Shown here piece by piece: positions 1 through 10,550 of a DNA stretch of 64,000 nt (positions within the stretch are counted from its first letter, which is position 1; each line of letters opens with the position of its first letter). Position numbers and translations under genes: made by a program. The stretch is taken from the NCBI GenBank assembly GCA_024500155.1, contig CM044877.1, positions 34,223,001 to 34,287,000 on the forward strand, given 5' to 3'. Source of the stretch: Chenopodium formosanum (Eukaryota; Streptophyta; Magnoliopsida; Caryophyllales; Amaranthaceae). Below the pieces are notes generated by a model, which was not told the DNA's origin, did not search any database, and was given only the letters and a program-made list of their open reading frames with translations.

Positions 1-253
1 TAAGCATCCAGCACGTGGAAAACAACTTGTTTAAAGATTTTTTTTAACCTTTTCTTCAGGTAATCGGGGTTGAAGAAAGAAAATGTAAGTGAAAGTTGGG
101 ATTATTGTGGAATAATCAATTGTTGGGTTATTTAAAGTAAATCAAGCAAAGTTGAGGTTATTAAAGTGTATTTTTCTTAAACAATAATTAGAGTCGGGTT
201 GATACGTAAATTTATGTTGTTAATCATGTTTATAATAGTAAACTAGTGTTCAG

Positions 254-271
254 CCCGGGCGATGCCCCGGG
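254..271. repeat. GC-rich hairpin in AT-rich DNA
   Basis: CCCGGG, then a short spacer, then CCCGGG again. Because CCCGGG is self-complementary the segment can fold into a 6-bp stem. It stands out in very AT-rich surroundings and looks like part of an unidentified repeat. The rest of 1-780 shows no gene and no other clear structure. Confidence 0.35.
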
Positions 272-782
272 TCTAACGTTAAATATTCTTTACGTGGTCT
301 TATTGTTTTCTTTTTTTTTCCTTAGGAATCATGTATTATAATAATCCTCAATCTATTCTAACGTTAAATAGATTTAGTTGAAGAAAAAAATTCGTAAGGA
401 AAAAAAAAGGTCAACAGCCCTACATTAACTATATTTTAAGATTAATAAATAAGCAAAAGTATTATAAAAAAAAGATGGTTTGACTTTTTATTCATTTTCT
501 AATGGACCTGGATTCAATTCTTTACATAAGCATTTTGAATTTGACGTGTATCGTTGATGTATGATTCTCCTTGGTGATGTAGCATCTTCTTCGTAGAAGA
601 TGGAGATAGGTGAAACATGGCAGATATCCTTGATTAGAAACGCCTTTTAATATATAGTATAGATATAGTATAGATTATTAGGAAACTCAAGTTAATAATT
701 ACTATTTGACTCTTTGTTTGTCAACTGATGACTCGGGCCTTGGGTTAAATGGATAAACAAGTATGGTAATCTCATCAAGTAA

Positions 783-953
783 TAATCTAATAGTTGTAAT
801 AAAACGATAATGTAATGGTTAGATTAATCCATGAGACTTTAGTAGTATTTTGCGCGAGTTTCAAAACTTATATTCAAGTGTTTGATCTATTATATTGATA
901 TGATACATTTACACATATAATTATAGGAGCCGAAAACAATTAAGTTTACGAAA
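783..953 (+). repeat. Direct repeat, left copy, flanking the Mutator-like element
   Basis: This stretch is repeated in the same orientation, diverged, at about 4941-5098. Shared words include ATAAAACGATAATGT, CACATATAATT and the AGAGCC/GGAGCC...AGTTAAGTTTA tail. The pair brackets the inverted-repeat element at 957-4891. It could be an older tandem duplication into which the element inserted, or the ends of a larger diverged repeat. Confidence 0.55.
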
Positions 954-956
954 ATT

Positions 957-3900
957 CTACTGTGGACCACTTTATTTGGACTGTCACTATACTGAATTAT
1001 CATTGGCTGATTATTTATTTATTTTTGTACCTTGGTCAAACCTTATTTTTAGTTATTTTCTTTTTTGATTCTTTTTTTATTTTCCAAAATTTAATTACTG
1101 AATTTTCGAAAATCATTTTAATTACATTTTCGAAATTTAATTATTAAAATAAGATTTTAATAAAATAAAAAAACGATTAAATTAAAAAATCAAAATAAAA
1201 AAATTGTTCATCAATGTTCTTCATTGTTCATCAATGTTCTTCAAGTTTTTTCATTCATGGATGAGATTAAATACAAACACATGATCTATGTCAATTAAAT
1301 TCACTCGCGCATCGAAAGAGAATAACTATATGGACCGATTTAAAAAGCAAATGCAAAATTTTAAGATATCAAACAGTTGTAGTCGTTGCGAAATTGGGCA
1401 ACGATTTAAATCCCTAAATAATAGTTTTGGATTGTACTAAATCAGTCAACGTTTGCAAAAACGGTGATTTTATGTAATCGAAATAACAATTTTTAAGTTT
1501 TACAATAATCAGGGTTTGTCATGAACATCTGAAAAAGAAATTGCATCATTATTTTTTCGAAACCTTGTTTGATCCAAAAAAAGGGAAATCGAAATTGAAA
1601 TCTTGTTTGAGTAAAATGTTTTACCCAAATAAAGGATAGGACATTACCTGTTATGAAAATTGTAATTATTAAAAACATATAACATTAAGTTCTTTTGGAT
1701 ATTACCAATTACTGATTTATAATTCATTAATATCTTGTTATCTTCTTAATTCGGTAATCTACGTTCTTCAAGATAATCTAATAAGAAATTAAAACGTATG
1801 ATTTTTCTTCGAAACGTTGTTTGATCCAAAAAAAAAAAGGAGACCGAATTACAAATCGTATTTGTGTTTAAGGAATTTACCCACATACGGATTGGACATT
1901 ACCTATTATATACATTTTAAATATTAAACGACTATGACCATACGTTATGTTAGAAATAACCAATTATTTTAAAGTACTTTACGACCTTTGCAAAATATTT
2001 GTAGCTAAACATGTACAAAAATTAAAATGAATCTATTTTAATGATTATATATATAAAAAAAATATAATGGAATCAATATCTTTTAGGATATCTTTTAACA
2101 TTAGAAATATTATTTAAAAAAACATTTCAATCACCAATTATATTAAGGATAGTTTCTTAATTTCTTATCTTATTATTATTGTATAGAAGATTTTAAAATC
2201 GGTATAATTTTCAAATTTCAAAAGATTTTATTCTAATATAATCTAAATATTATAATATAAATATTACTGATTTTGTCGACATATCCTATGATTTTGTAAA
2301 ATTATTGATTTTTATCACGCCTAGAATTATGGTAATATATATTTTTCATGATGCAATAAGCATGGATTGTTTGATAAACAATCATGTAAAATGAATTGAA
2401 AAAGAGGATAAAATTTAGTAAATGGAATATTAATAAATCTAAAAACTTACGTACTTTCCCTAAAAAAAAGATAAAATTAGGACAATACCATAATTTAATT
2501 AAGGTTTATGATTTTAAATATATCTTTTTTTAAGGAAACACTTTAAGTCTTTCTTTTCTAAAATAAGATCAGATTTTCAGATTTTTTTGACATGATTATC
2601 GTAAAATAAAATCAAAATGTTGGTTTTCCTTAGCTCCACGTCAAAAAAAATCATAAAGTTAGAATTTTCACCATATCCAAAATACATATGGTCATTCGTC
2701 AAACTCAAAAAACTTTTTTTTAAGGTAATAACCAAAGCACACATAAGTTAAAACCTGAACTATAAACAGATCACAAAACTCACACTTGTGTTCTACGTAT
2801 CAAACAAGGTTTATGAAAAAGAATATTAAAAAAAAAAATTGCATCTTCTTCCTCTAATCGATATGCTCATTATATATATCTTTGTATCCTAAAATTGCGT
2901 CTTCTTCCTTTGATCGATTTGCTCATTATATAGGTTTGGACATTAATTTTTGTTTTTTGGTTTGTGTAATAATTTGAAATTTAAACCATCTTTCTACAAG
3001 GTAAAAAAATCATATATTTAAAGCAACCAATCAAAATTGAAATTTAGATTAACAATGGAATATGTTAGATTTAAGATCTATTTCAAGAATATTGCCTATA
3101 TGATGGTTGTTGATTGCTTATTTTTAGGAAATATTGTTACTAAATGAAACATAAGTTATCCCATATAAATTGTCATCCAAATCTTTTTCAAATATTCTAT
3201 TATAATATCTAACGTACTATTTAGGAAATAAATCAATGATATATATACAATAGTGTTGTTATCAATTAATTTTTATGACACATAAAATATAGACGATAAA
3301 TTAAAAATGGAACTAAACTAATCAAAAAAAGATACTCGCATTTAATATATACAATAGTACTAACCATTAGGTAAAAAACAAGATACAAAAAATCGCATTT
3401 AATATGTAACGCTATTTTGACATATAGGAAAAAGAATATTTTCGATTATCATTAATATAACTAGAATACGTGTATATACAAAATAGAAGCATGATATGTC
3501 CTAATTATAAGGAATACATCTAGCAATAGTAGCATGTAATTAGCCTAAATATAAGGGGTTAAATATTGGCTTTTCTAATTTATATAAATACAAAAATATA
3601 TTAGCTATATGTAACAATTTGTTATTGTATTCTTTCCAAAAAAAAAAAAAAAAAAAGTTTGCCATGTAATTACTCATCTCCACGTTTTTTTTTTTCATTT
3701 GGTTATTATATGGGATTCGTCCAATATTAGGATATGACATTACTTATATATTTAGAATTGGTCTCAATCTCCTTAATTATTGTAAAATTATAATAATAAC
3801 CGAAGACGGTTCATTATTTTAATTAATAACAAACTAGTATCCAAGTAATCCAACCATTGGGTCACACGATAGATAAGAAGATAATCATCTAATTTGACAA

Positions 3901-4891
3901 TTAGGTTGCCATTAGAATAGCTCTAAAGGTGGTTTGATTGAGAGTTAATTTAATTTTGAGGAATATGCATACAGAAATCAAACCACAATAGTTGATATAT
4001 AAGTGATCATTGTAACCAAACTTGGTATATGTAAATTGTGACTTGGCTAGTAAATGAGGATTGAGGATCACGATCCTATTTGCTAACAATTAAGAAAAAT
4101 ATTAGGATATTAATGCATGCACAGTATGAACTAATTACTAGCAATGTCCAAAATAATGTATGGTCGTAAACCAAATAAACAATAATATTACGTTTTATAG
4201 GTAATGTCCTATTAGCATTTGGGTTAATGCCTTATATGCAAACGAAATCGAAAACTATACCTTTATTTTCCGAATCAAACAAGTATTCCAAAACAAAAAT
4301 CGTTGTCTTCTCCAATTTGCTCACAAACCCAGATTTTTAAAAATTGTTAATTTTTTTTTTATTTTCGCATACATATAATGACCGATAGATTTTTCATCCC
4401 TTGTTTGCGATTATCCAATTAACATTTATTGTTTTAGGATTAAAAACAATCCCAAATTCATACATGAATCCAAATTTCGAATGAACTCTTCACATATAAT
4501 ATGTCAATCGATGCATATTTTCAATTTTCATTGATGTGCGAGTGTATTTGCGGGACAAAGATTACCATAATGGTGGTTAATCTCATCCATAGATAAACAA
4601 ACTTGAAGAACAATGATGAATAATGAAGAACATTGATGAATAATTTTTTATTTTGATTATTTTAATTTAATGTTATTTTTTTATTTAATTAAATACTGAT
4701 TTTAATAAATAAATTTCAAAAATCATAAAAATAATTTTCAAAAATTCAATAATTATATTTTGGAAAATAAAAATTGAATTAAAAAAGAAAAATACTAAAA
4801 ATAGTGTTTGACCAAGGTTAAAAAAATAAAAAAATTCGACCAATGATAATTAAGTATAGTGATGGTCCAAATAAAGTGGACCATAGTAAAA
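957..4891. mobile_element. Mutator-like non-autonomous element with long inverted ends
   Basis: The two ends are inverted copies. Left: TACTGTGGACCACTTTATTT near 959, then CATTGGCTG, CCTTGGTCAAAC, TGTTCATCAATGTTCTTC and CATGGATGAGATT by about 1265. Right, read in reverse from 4891: the same blocks in the same order down to about 4580, with weaker similarity further in (1493-1680 against about 4195-4330). Terminal repeats of 350-700 bp are typical of Mutator-like elements. No transposase reading frame is visible, so it is non-autonomous or dead. I could not find a clean 9-bp target duplication, so the superfamily is inferred from architecture alone. Internally, a GTTTGATCCAAAAAAA block occurs twice (about 1568 and 1818). 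Confidence 0.6.
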
Positions 4892-4940
4892 ACATCCTTA
4901 AGTTTAAGTTTAATATGTTTAACATCCTAACTCATCATAT

Positions 4941-5098
4941 AATAGTAATAATAAAACGATAATGTTATTGTTAAGTTAATCAACTTTGTAACAGTATTTT
5001 GCCCAAGTTTCAACACTTGTGTTCAAGTGCTTGATCAACTATATTAATATTGTACATTAACACATATAATTTTAAGAGCCAAAAATAGTTAAGTTTAG
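4941..5098 (+). repeat. Direct repeat, right copy, flanking the Mutator-like element
   Basis: Diverged same-orientation copy of 783-953. Just downstream (about 5130-5190) a short unit containing TTTTAAGGTCAAAAGAATCAA occurs twice in tandem. Nothing gene-like is visible up to 5508. Confidence 0.5.
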
Positions 5099-5508
5099 GT
5101 TTGACATGTTTCACATCTTAACAATAGTTTTAAGGTCAAAAGAATCAAGTTATATACAATAATTTTAAGGTCAAAAGAATCAATTTATAATACACACTTA
5201 TATTTGTGTCTCATGTCAAGCACATGAAATGATGTAACGCTAGGTGCTTCACCAAGAAAATTCCATCGAATCGTCCATTCAATTAACGTTACAGCTTCAA
5301 ACTCATCAAGTTGGAGAGCTTATGCTTGTTGTATATGTATTTTTACTTTCTCTTCTAGTTATCTATATTAAGTCCATCAAAATTGTATTTGTAAAAACAT
5401 TAACTATAAAAACAGGCTTTTAAAACCCTATGGAACCGAGTGCTTGACACTCGCTATGGATACCATGAGGTAAAGGCCTATTACTCAAAAATCATATATA
5501 TCATCCAC

Positions 5509-5968
5509 ATGAAAGTTCTAAGTTGGAACATTCGAGGAGGGAAAAGGATGAAAGCTTGCAGAATCAGTACATCTCAAGAATAAGCACAAACTAGATATTA
5601 TTTCTGTCCTGGAAATAATGACAAATGCGACAAATAGTATTAGGATTTTTAGGTCCTTATATTTTGATCATAAATTATTTATAGAGCCTACAAGGAATTC
5701 TAGGGGTATTTGGGCATGTTGGAATGAGGAAAAATAATTATAAATCAGACTACCTTAACTGATAGACGTGCACACTTTTTAGTAAAGATTTCTTTACTAC
5801 GAACGTCTACGAGCCAGCTCAAGAAGTTGACAAAGGAAACTTCAGGGAGTATCTCATCACTTTTGTTTAGCTCTAATGTAAGTATTTCATGGTTAGTAAT
5901 AGGGGACTTCAATGAGATATTGTTCCCAAGAGATAAAATTAGTGGAAGACCCTTTTTACCTCACCAAC
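5509..5968 (+). pseudogene. LINE (L1-type) piece 1: endonuclease N-terminus
   Basis: An ATG at 5509 opens MKVLSWNIRGG, the usual start of the apurinic endonuclease domain of plant L1-type ORF2. Further on, GDFNEILFPRDKISGRP (about 5905-5950) matches the conserved GDFNE block of the same domain. Stops and frameshifts lie between them, so it is a dead copy. The piece is cut by a hAT-like insertion and resumes at 6903. With the pieces at 6903, 19099 and 33541 it forms one LINE whose product would have nicked target DNA and reverse-transcribed its own RNA. Confidence 0.8.
5961..5968 (+). repeat. 8-bp target-site duplication, left copy
   Basis: TCACCAAC occurs at 5961-5968 and again at 6895-6902, directly flanking the element between. 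An 8-bp duplication is the hAT superfamily signature. Confidence 0.85.
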
Positions 5969-6894
5969 CAATGGCGGATCTAAGAAGGCACAAGGGGTAG
6001 CACATGCTACCCCTTAAAAAAAATAAAAAAAAAAACCTGCTGATCAAAGAGACCTGTTATTGGACAGTTGGTCTCTTTGATTCAGTCATAACCTCCGTGT
6101 CTCCGTACCAATTCTTGTTGTTTTTAGCTTTAAACTAAAGAGACCTGTTTTGTATAATAACAGGTCTCTTAGGTTTTTTTTTTTCTTTTATATTTCTTTT
6201 TATAACCTGTTGTGCCTTATTTTTTTTTATTTTTACTTTTGTTTCTACTTTATATATTTGCATAGCTAATTATGTGTTCAACTAATTTTATTTTGATGTC
6301 TTTCTTTTAAGTTATGGAAAATCAAGTACTAGAATTTATCATTTTTAAACTATAAAATAAATATATACTCATACTTTAATTATTTTTTATTCATCCGATA
6401 GTCGTATTACTCGTATATGATACCAATCATAATTTTTTTTCTAAAAATGCGTAGCTTATAATTCTTCGAAACTCCTTCATTTGACGAAATTCTTCCCAAT
6501 TTTTTGCACTTTTATTTCAATACACATATTTAGTAAGTAATTTATTTACTACCAAATAGAATTTTATATGAGTAAAGCAATTAAGAAAATTTATAGTATA
6601 TAGTAATATAATTAACCATACATATACAAAGTAGTTTTTAAACTTATGATACACGGAGACAACAGAAAACATAGAAAGATAATCTATTGAACATATAAAG
6701 TACTTTTTAATTTGATCATTGTATTATATTGATAACTAGAATATAAGTAATGAAAATTTATCAAACAAAACAAATCTTAAAAATTTAAAGGCTAATTAAC
6801 GCTAATATATATAATAACTCGTTTTAACCCTTTTTTCTCTTATTGTTTAATGGCTAAATGTTACCCCTACTTAAAATTCCTAGATCCGCCGCTG
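5969..6894. mobile_element. hAT-like non-autonomous transposon
   Basis: The 926-bp element begins CAATGGCGGATCTA and ends, in reverse complement, CAGCGGCGGATCTA, giving a 14-bp terminal inverted repeat with two mismatches. It is flanked by the exact 8-bp duplication TCACCAAC and interrupts the LINE endonuclease region. No transposase is encoded. Two hairpins share the stem AAGAGACC: one pairs 6044-6054 with 6070-6080 (11 bp), the other pairs 6138-6149 with 6159-6170 (12 bp). They may be subterminal transposase-binding sites. Superfamily assignment rests on duplication length and terminal CA...TG. Confidence 0.85.
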
Positions 6895-6902
6895 TCACCA
6901 AC

Positions 6903-7297
6903 TACAATGTCTCCCCAACTTCCTAGCCACTACTTTTTCCATAGACATTCTAAGCTACAATATCTCAAAAATCTTTCTCTTGGAAACAAAGTGCTAATGT
7001 GACATACGAAAAATTAGATAGGGTTGTTTGCAACCAACCCTTCCTCCATTATTTTCCTAGATGTTAAGGTTGCTTTGACACTTTCACAATCTCAAATCAT
7101 ACTCTTGCTAATTTATGATTTTCACTATAATGATCAAATTACTCCTAAACGTCTATTACGCTTGATAAAGAATCCCATGACTTAGCTAAAAACATTGGTC
7201 ACATTCAATCCAAGGATCAAGATTCTATAGGATCCAACAAAAGTTCACTCGCATCAAAAGCCAACTAAAAATTTGGGTTGGGAAAAGATATGGAAAC
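6903..7297 (+). pseudogene. LINE piece 2: end of endonuclease domain
   Basis: The LINE continues after the hAT insertion. About 7007-7045 translates to YEKLDRVVCNQPFL, the conserved EKLDR block near the end of the endonuclease domain, followed by remnants of the SDH-type region (SNHTL). Several stops are present. It is interrupted at 7298 by the large LTR retrotransposon, whose 5-bp target copy GAAAC is 7293-7297, and the LINE resumes at about 19099. Confidence 0.7.
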
Positions 7298-7933
7298 TGT
7301 TTCGGGGGTTTTTGTCCCTTGGGAGAGTTACAACACTGAGACTGGATTCAACAAAGGACTCCTGCACCTGCAAAGCAAACGGACCGCCGGGTGGTCGGTG
7401 GTCCGCCTCCGAAGATTAAGTTAGTAAGCGTTCGGTAATAAAACGTGCGGAAGTAAAGTTTATCTGCTCGGATTCCAAACTCAGGTAAAGTGTTGTGTGT
7501 TCCTTGAAAACAACAGCTCTGTGGTAAGTGACGTGTTGTCTCGTATTGCGTGTATATTCTCTGTCCTGTCATAAATGTAAGAATGTCCCTATTTATAGGG
7601 TCCATTTGGAAAGTGTGCCCCTCCTAGGATCTGGTGACCTAGGAATTAGGTCACGCCGTTTTGCGACGCCTCGGGATTTGGGCCTTTGAAGGCCGCCATC
7701 CCAGGGGCAATGCCTGAGTGACACGTATCACTGAGCCCAAAAGGCCTTTGGGCATCTTTTGGGTGACACGTGTCGCCATCTGAATAGTCCATGCTGGATC
7801 ATCAGTTTGCGTAGGACAGAAGAGTGTCTGCCTTCCACGTGACATCATTCCATAGGTCCAAATGGCACCTCTTTGGAGGACACGTGGCGCTTTCTGATTG
7901 GGCCACCTGGCCGGGTATAAAATACCCAAATCA
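7298..7933 (-). repeat. 3' LTR of the Tat element
   Basis: Begins TGTTTCGGGGG and ends AAATCA on the plus strand. It is 636 bp and differs from 18458-19093 at about 14 positions by eye. It contains a minus-strand TATA box (plus-strand CTATTTATAG, 7589-7598) and three CACTGTG-like cores in fact reading CACGTG, at 7767, 7836 and 7881, which on this side lie upstream of the antisense gene. Confidence 0.93.
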
Positions 7934-7946
7934 TTTGCCCCTCACA
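7934..7946 (-). other. Polypurine tract of the Tat element
   Basis: Read on the minus strand, the bases directly before the 3' LTR are GTGAGGGGCAAA. This purine-rich run abutting the LTR is where plus-strand DNA synthesis would be primed. It has one C interruption, so the assignment rests mainly on position. Confidence 0.65.
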
Positions 7947-7949
7947 GGG

Positions 7950-7970
7950 GTCACGTGCATTGCACGTGAC
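7950..7970. promoter_or_regulatory. Perfect palindrome with two G-boxes
   Basis: GTCACGTGCA, a single T, then TGCACGTGAC: two 10-bp arms in perfect inverted repeat, each holding a CACGTG G-box (7952-7957 and 7963-7968). It lies about 85 bp upstream of the TATA box that precedes the antisense gene. With the three CACGTG sites inside the adjacent LTR there are five G-boxes in about 200 bp. G-boxes bind bZIP and bHLH factors and are often linked to ABA, light or stress responses. Confidence 0.65.
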
Positions 7971-8053
7971 ACCTCTATGATAGGTGTCAGTATCCGAGTG
8001 GTCGGATTCAAAAAGTTACTGTTGGAAGGAAAATTTTTAGGGTTTTACCCCCC

Positions 8054-8060
8054 TATAAAT
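8054..8060 (+). promoter_or_regulatory. TATA box of the antisense gene
   Basis: TATAAAT lies in a C-rich setting (CCCCCCTATAAATATTG), with a plausible transcription start near 8085 and about 200 bp of leader before the first ATG at 8292. It faces opposite to gag-pol, so the antisense gene seems to have its own promoter rather than using the LTR TATA box. Confidence 0.6.
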
Positions 8061-8291
8061 ATTGAGGTTTGACCCCCCCTTTGGATTCACACCTTTGTGA
8101 ATCTTTGGAGAATCTTGGACTTTTTGACTTAAAGAATCTCAAAATTCCCTAAGCGTTTTAACTTTTCAAGCTTCCGACACTCGGCCAACTGTCCTACCGT
8201 TCTTCAGTCAACCAAGCGTCTTTCACCCTTCTTCTAAAGGTAACGCCTGTTTTTTTCTTTTACTCTTCATTTTTTCTTTGTTTTCGAAAAA

Positions 8292-9666
8292 ATGGTTCCC
8301 CAATCGCATGCGGCACGGCATAGGATAGTGATCAGCCGGTCACCGGGGACGGCTGAATCTAGAACTAGCAGTGCCGAATGCTTGGCCAAAGACCCTGCTT
8401 TGCGAACTTCTCCAAATCCGACCGTTTCCGTGTCTATGCAGGACACTATGGCCAGAACCAAAAGAACAGCAAGACAATGTAGCTCCGATGGAATTTTCTA
8501 CCATTTGGATGGGTCGACTGTTTATTCAGACGGCTCAATAAGGGTGCCTCGAAGTGAGGTGTCGGAGCATCCTGACAGCCCTTCTTATCTTCCTCCAACC
8601 CCCACCTATTACCATTCGCCCACATCTAGTGGAACTCCCAGTGATAGAATCCTGGAGGAGGCGGATGAACAATATCAACCCGGGACTTCTGGACAGGCGC
8701 CGGAAGAGAGTCTGGGGGAGGACCCCGCTGGCACCAGCCGACGGTCCCCTAGCTCTAATGAGAGCTCTGATGACGAGTCGGCCTCGTCATCTTCTTCAGA
8801 GAACGCCTCCATAACTTTAGAGGAGGCAAGAACGAAAATAGATTCTGCCAGGGAGTCCCTGGCAGTGGATAAAGGGGAAAGCTGGGCCGAGCCGAGCGCT
8901 TCCAGGCGCTTGGAGAGAGCCCCCTACTATCATCATGTTCCGCCCAGCAGGCGGAGCTCCATGGCATCCGGTCTTGCCAATTTTAGGCGCAAGGTCGTTC
9001 TAGGCTATGGCTATACTTTGTTGGTCCCTAACGAGGGCGACACCATTACCTGGCCGAGCCTGGCCAGCTATCAGGACAGAGCATTCGTCTGCTTTGACGC
9101 GGCCTTCCAAGCTGGCCTCCGCTTCCCTCTCCATCTGGTCGTGGAGAGGATCCTGGATGGATACCAACTGGGTATCTGGCAACTTGTACCCAACTCCTGG
9201 ATTAATATTCTAGGGTACGTCGCCGCCTGTGAGATGCTGCAGGTGGAGGCGGGCTTTGAAGCGTTCGCCCACATGCACTATCTGAGCAGGGCGCCTGCTA
9301 GGGGCGGTGAGGGCTGGTACACCTTGACCACTTGCAAGGGGTACATGATGGTTGTTGGCAAAGAAAACAAGTGGAAAGACTGGAGGACTAAGTTTTACAT
9401 AGTCAAGTCTGCCGACAGTCGCCTGAACCAAAAGTATAACAGGTGGAATAAGAATCCACCTCTCCTAGCAGGCAGGAGTGCATTGTCGCCTCTTCCTAGG
9501 CGGGCAAAGGAGGAGATCATGGACAAGGGGTTGTTTATCGTGTCCGTGAGGACGAATGATGAGGGGGACAAGGAGGTCACCCCTCAATGCTATCTCCCTT
9601 TGTACAAATGGTTTGAAGAGGGAACGTTCTTAGCCGCCTGTGGGCTAAGCTCTGAAATGCCGAGAG
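8292..9666 (+). CDS. Antisense gene exon 1: putative gypsy-type transposon protein
   Basis: This is the first long open exon of the gene carried opposite to gag-pol. The protein opens with a Ser/Thr/Pro- and acid-rich, probably disordered region (residues about 55-190). A globular domain follows (about 235-375) with GLRFPLHLVVERILDGYQL, LVPNSWINILGYVAACE and a W-rich tail; this is the pattern of the plant putative gypsy-type transposon domain (PF04195). Its function is unknown. A 5' splice site AGAG|GTAG follows at 9667. Two starts are plausible: the ATG at 8292, or an in-frame ATG at 8448 with a good context (A at -3, G at +4). The second would give a protein starting ARTKRTAR after Met removal. 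A possible leader intron (AAG|GTAACG at 8238) would remove the first ATG. Exon joins are inferred by eye. Confidence 0.75.
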
Positions 9667-9755
9667 GTAGTCGACCGTCTGTTTTATATGCAATTTCATT
9701 TTGCTTTTCAATACTTATTTGATGGTGCTAACACTTGTTCATTTTTTCAAACAAG

Positions 9756-9887
9756 GCAATAGAGAAGCTCTCGGCCTCAAGGAAGCCGGATGTATCTGCT
9801 GCTCGATACAGATCAAATGTCCTAAACAGGGCAGAGGCAACCACCCATCTCAAGGTGGATGAGCAAAAAACTGGCGGCACCCCCAAG
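9756..9887 (+). CDS. Antisense gene exon 2 (probable)
   Basis: A short open segment between a T-rich acceptor ending CAAACAAG and a donor CCCAAG|GTGAGA. It encodes a basic stretch (AIEKLSASRKPDVSAARYRS and following). Phase does not join exon 1 cleanly with the donor at 9667, so a small indel or another donor is likely. No domain recognised. Confidence 0.5.
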
Positions 9888-9972
9888 GTGAGAACTTGTT
9901 ATACTTGCCATTTCTGACTAATGCTAAATTTGTCCGAATGATCTAACTTGTTTTATCTTGTGTCGATGTATG

Positions 9973-10238
9973 GTGCCCCTACCAAATCTCCCTCAAAACC
10001 ATCCAACCCTAAAATCCAAAAGACAAAGGCGGGTGATGTGAGCGCATCCGGCAAGGGCGGCCGGAAGCACATTGCTCACAAGCCCAAGAAAGGCCCAAAC
10101 GCCTCTTCTCTCGAAGCTGATAGGGGGATCAGCAAACCGGATGTCCAGAGGACATCGAAGGTGGCTTCAAGCAACCCACCACTGCTGTTGGCTCAGCAGG
10201 AGAGAGGAGGAGTTTGGGGAAAGAGGAGGAACCACAGG
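9973..10238 (+). CDS. Antisense gene exon 3 (probable, damaged)
   Basis: Lys/Ser/Pro-rich coding-like segment (for example KSPSKPSNPKIQKTKAGDVS) running into a Glu/Arg-rich end near 10200 where the frame appears to shift: the neighbouring frame reads KEEEPQDDDKN, an acidic tail typical of disordered linkers. No clear AG acceptor is visible before it, another sign of decay. No domain recognised. Confidence 0.4.
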
Positions 10239-10320
10239 ACGACGATAAAAACCATTCGCCTTTTTTGTTCTTCCACTTAGATATATTTGCGTTGTTTTCC
10301 TAACTCTCTTTCCTTCTCAG

Positions 10321-10451
10321 TCCCTGTGCAGAGGCCGACTGTAATCCAGATGGCCAAGTCCATGCTGAGGGCGGTTGATCCTGACGACAAAGCGTCAGTT
10401 AGAGGGGTCGGCACTCTGGATTTGGATGGCATCTTGGGGAACCTCTGCGAG
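10321..10451 (+). CDS. Antisense gene exon 4 (probable)
   Basis: Bounded by a good acceptor (TCCTTCTCAG, ending 10320) and a donor GCGAG|GTATGA. It encodes VPVQRPTVIQMAKSMLRAVD and a following acidic/hydrophobic stretch ending LDGILGNLCE. The next intron contains a long T tract and ends CTTTTTGTAG at 10550. Confidence 0.55.
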
Positions 10452-10550
10452 GTATGAGTCTTAACTTAAGAAATTCTTCTCTTTTTTTTTTTTTTTTTTT
10501 TTGCTCAAGTCTTTATCCGCCTGGTTTTAACCATTCGGCTCTTTTTGTAG

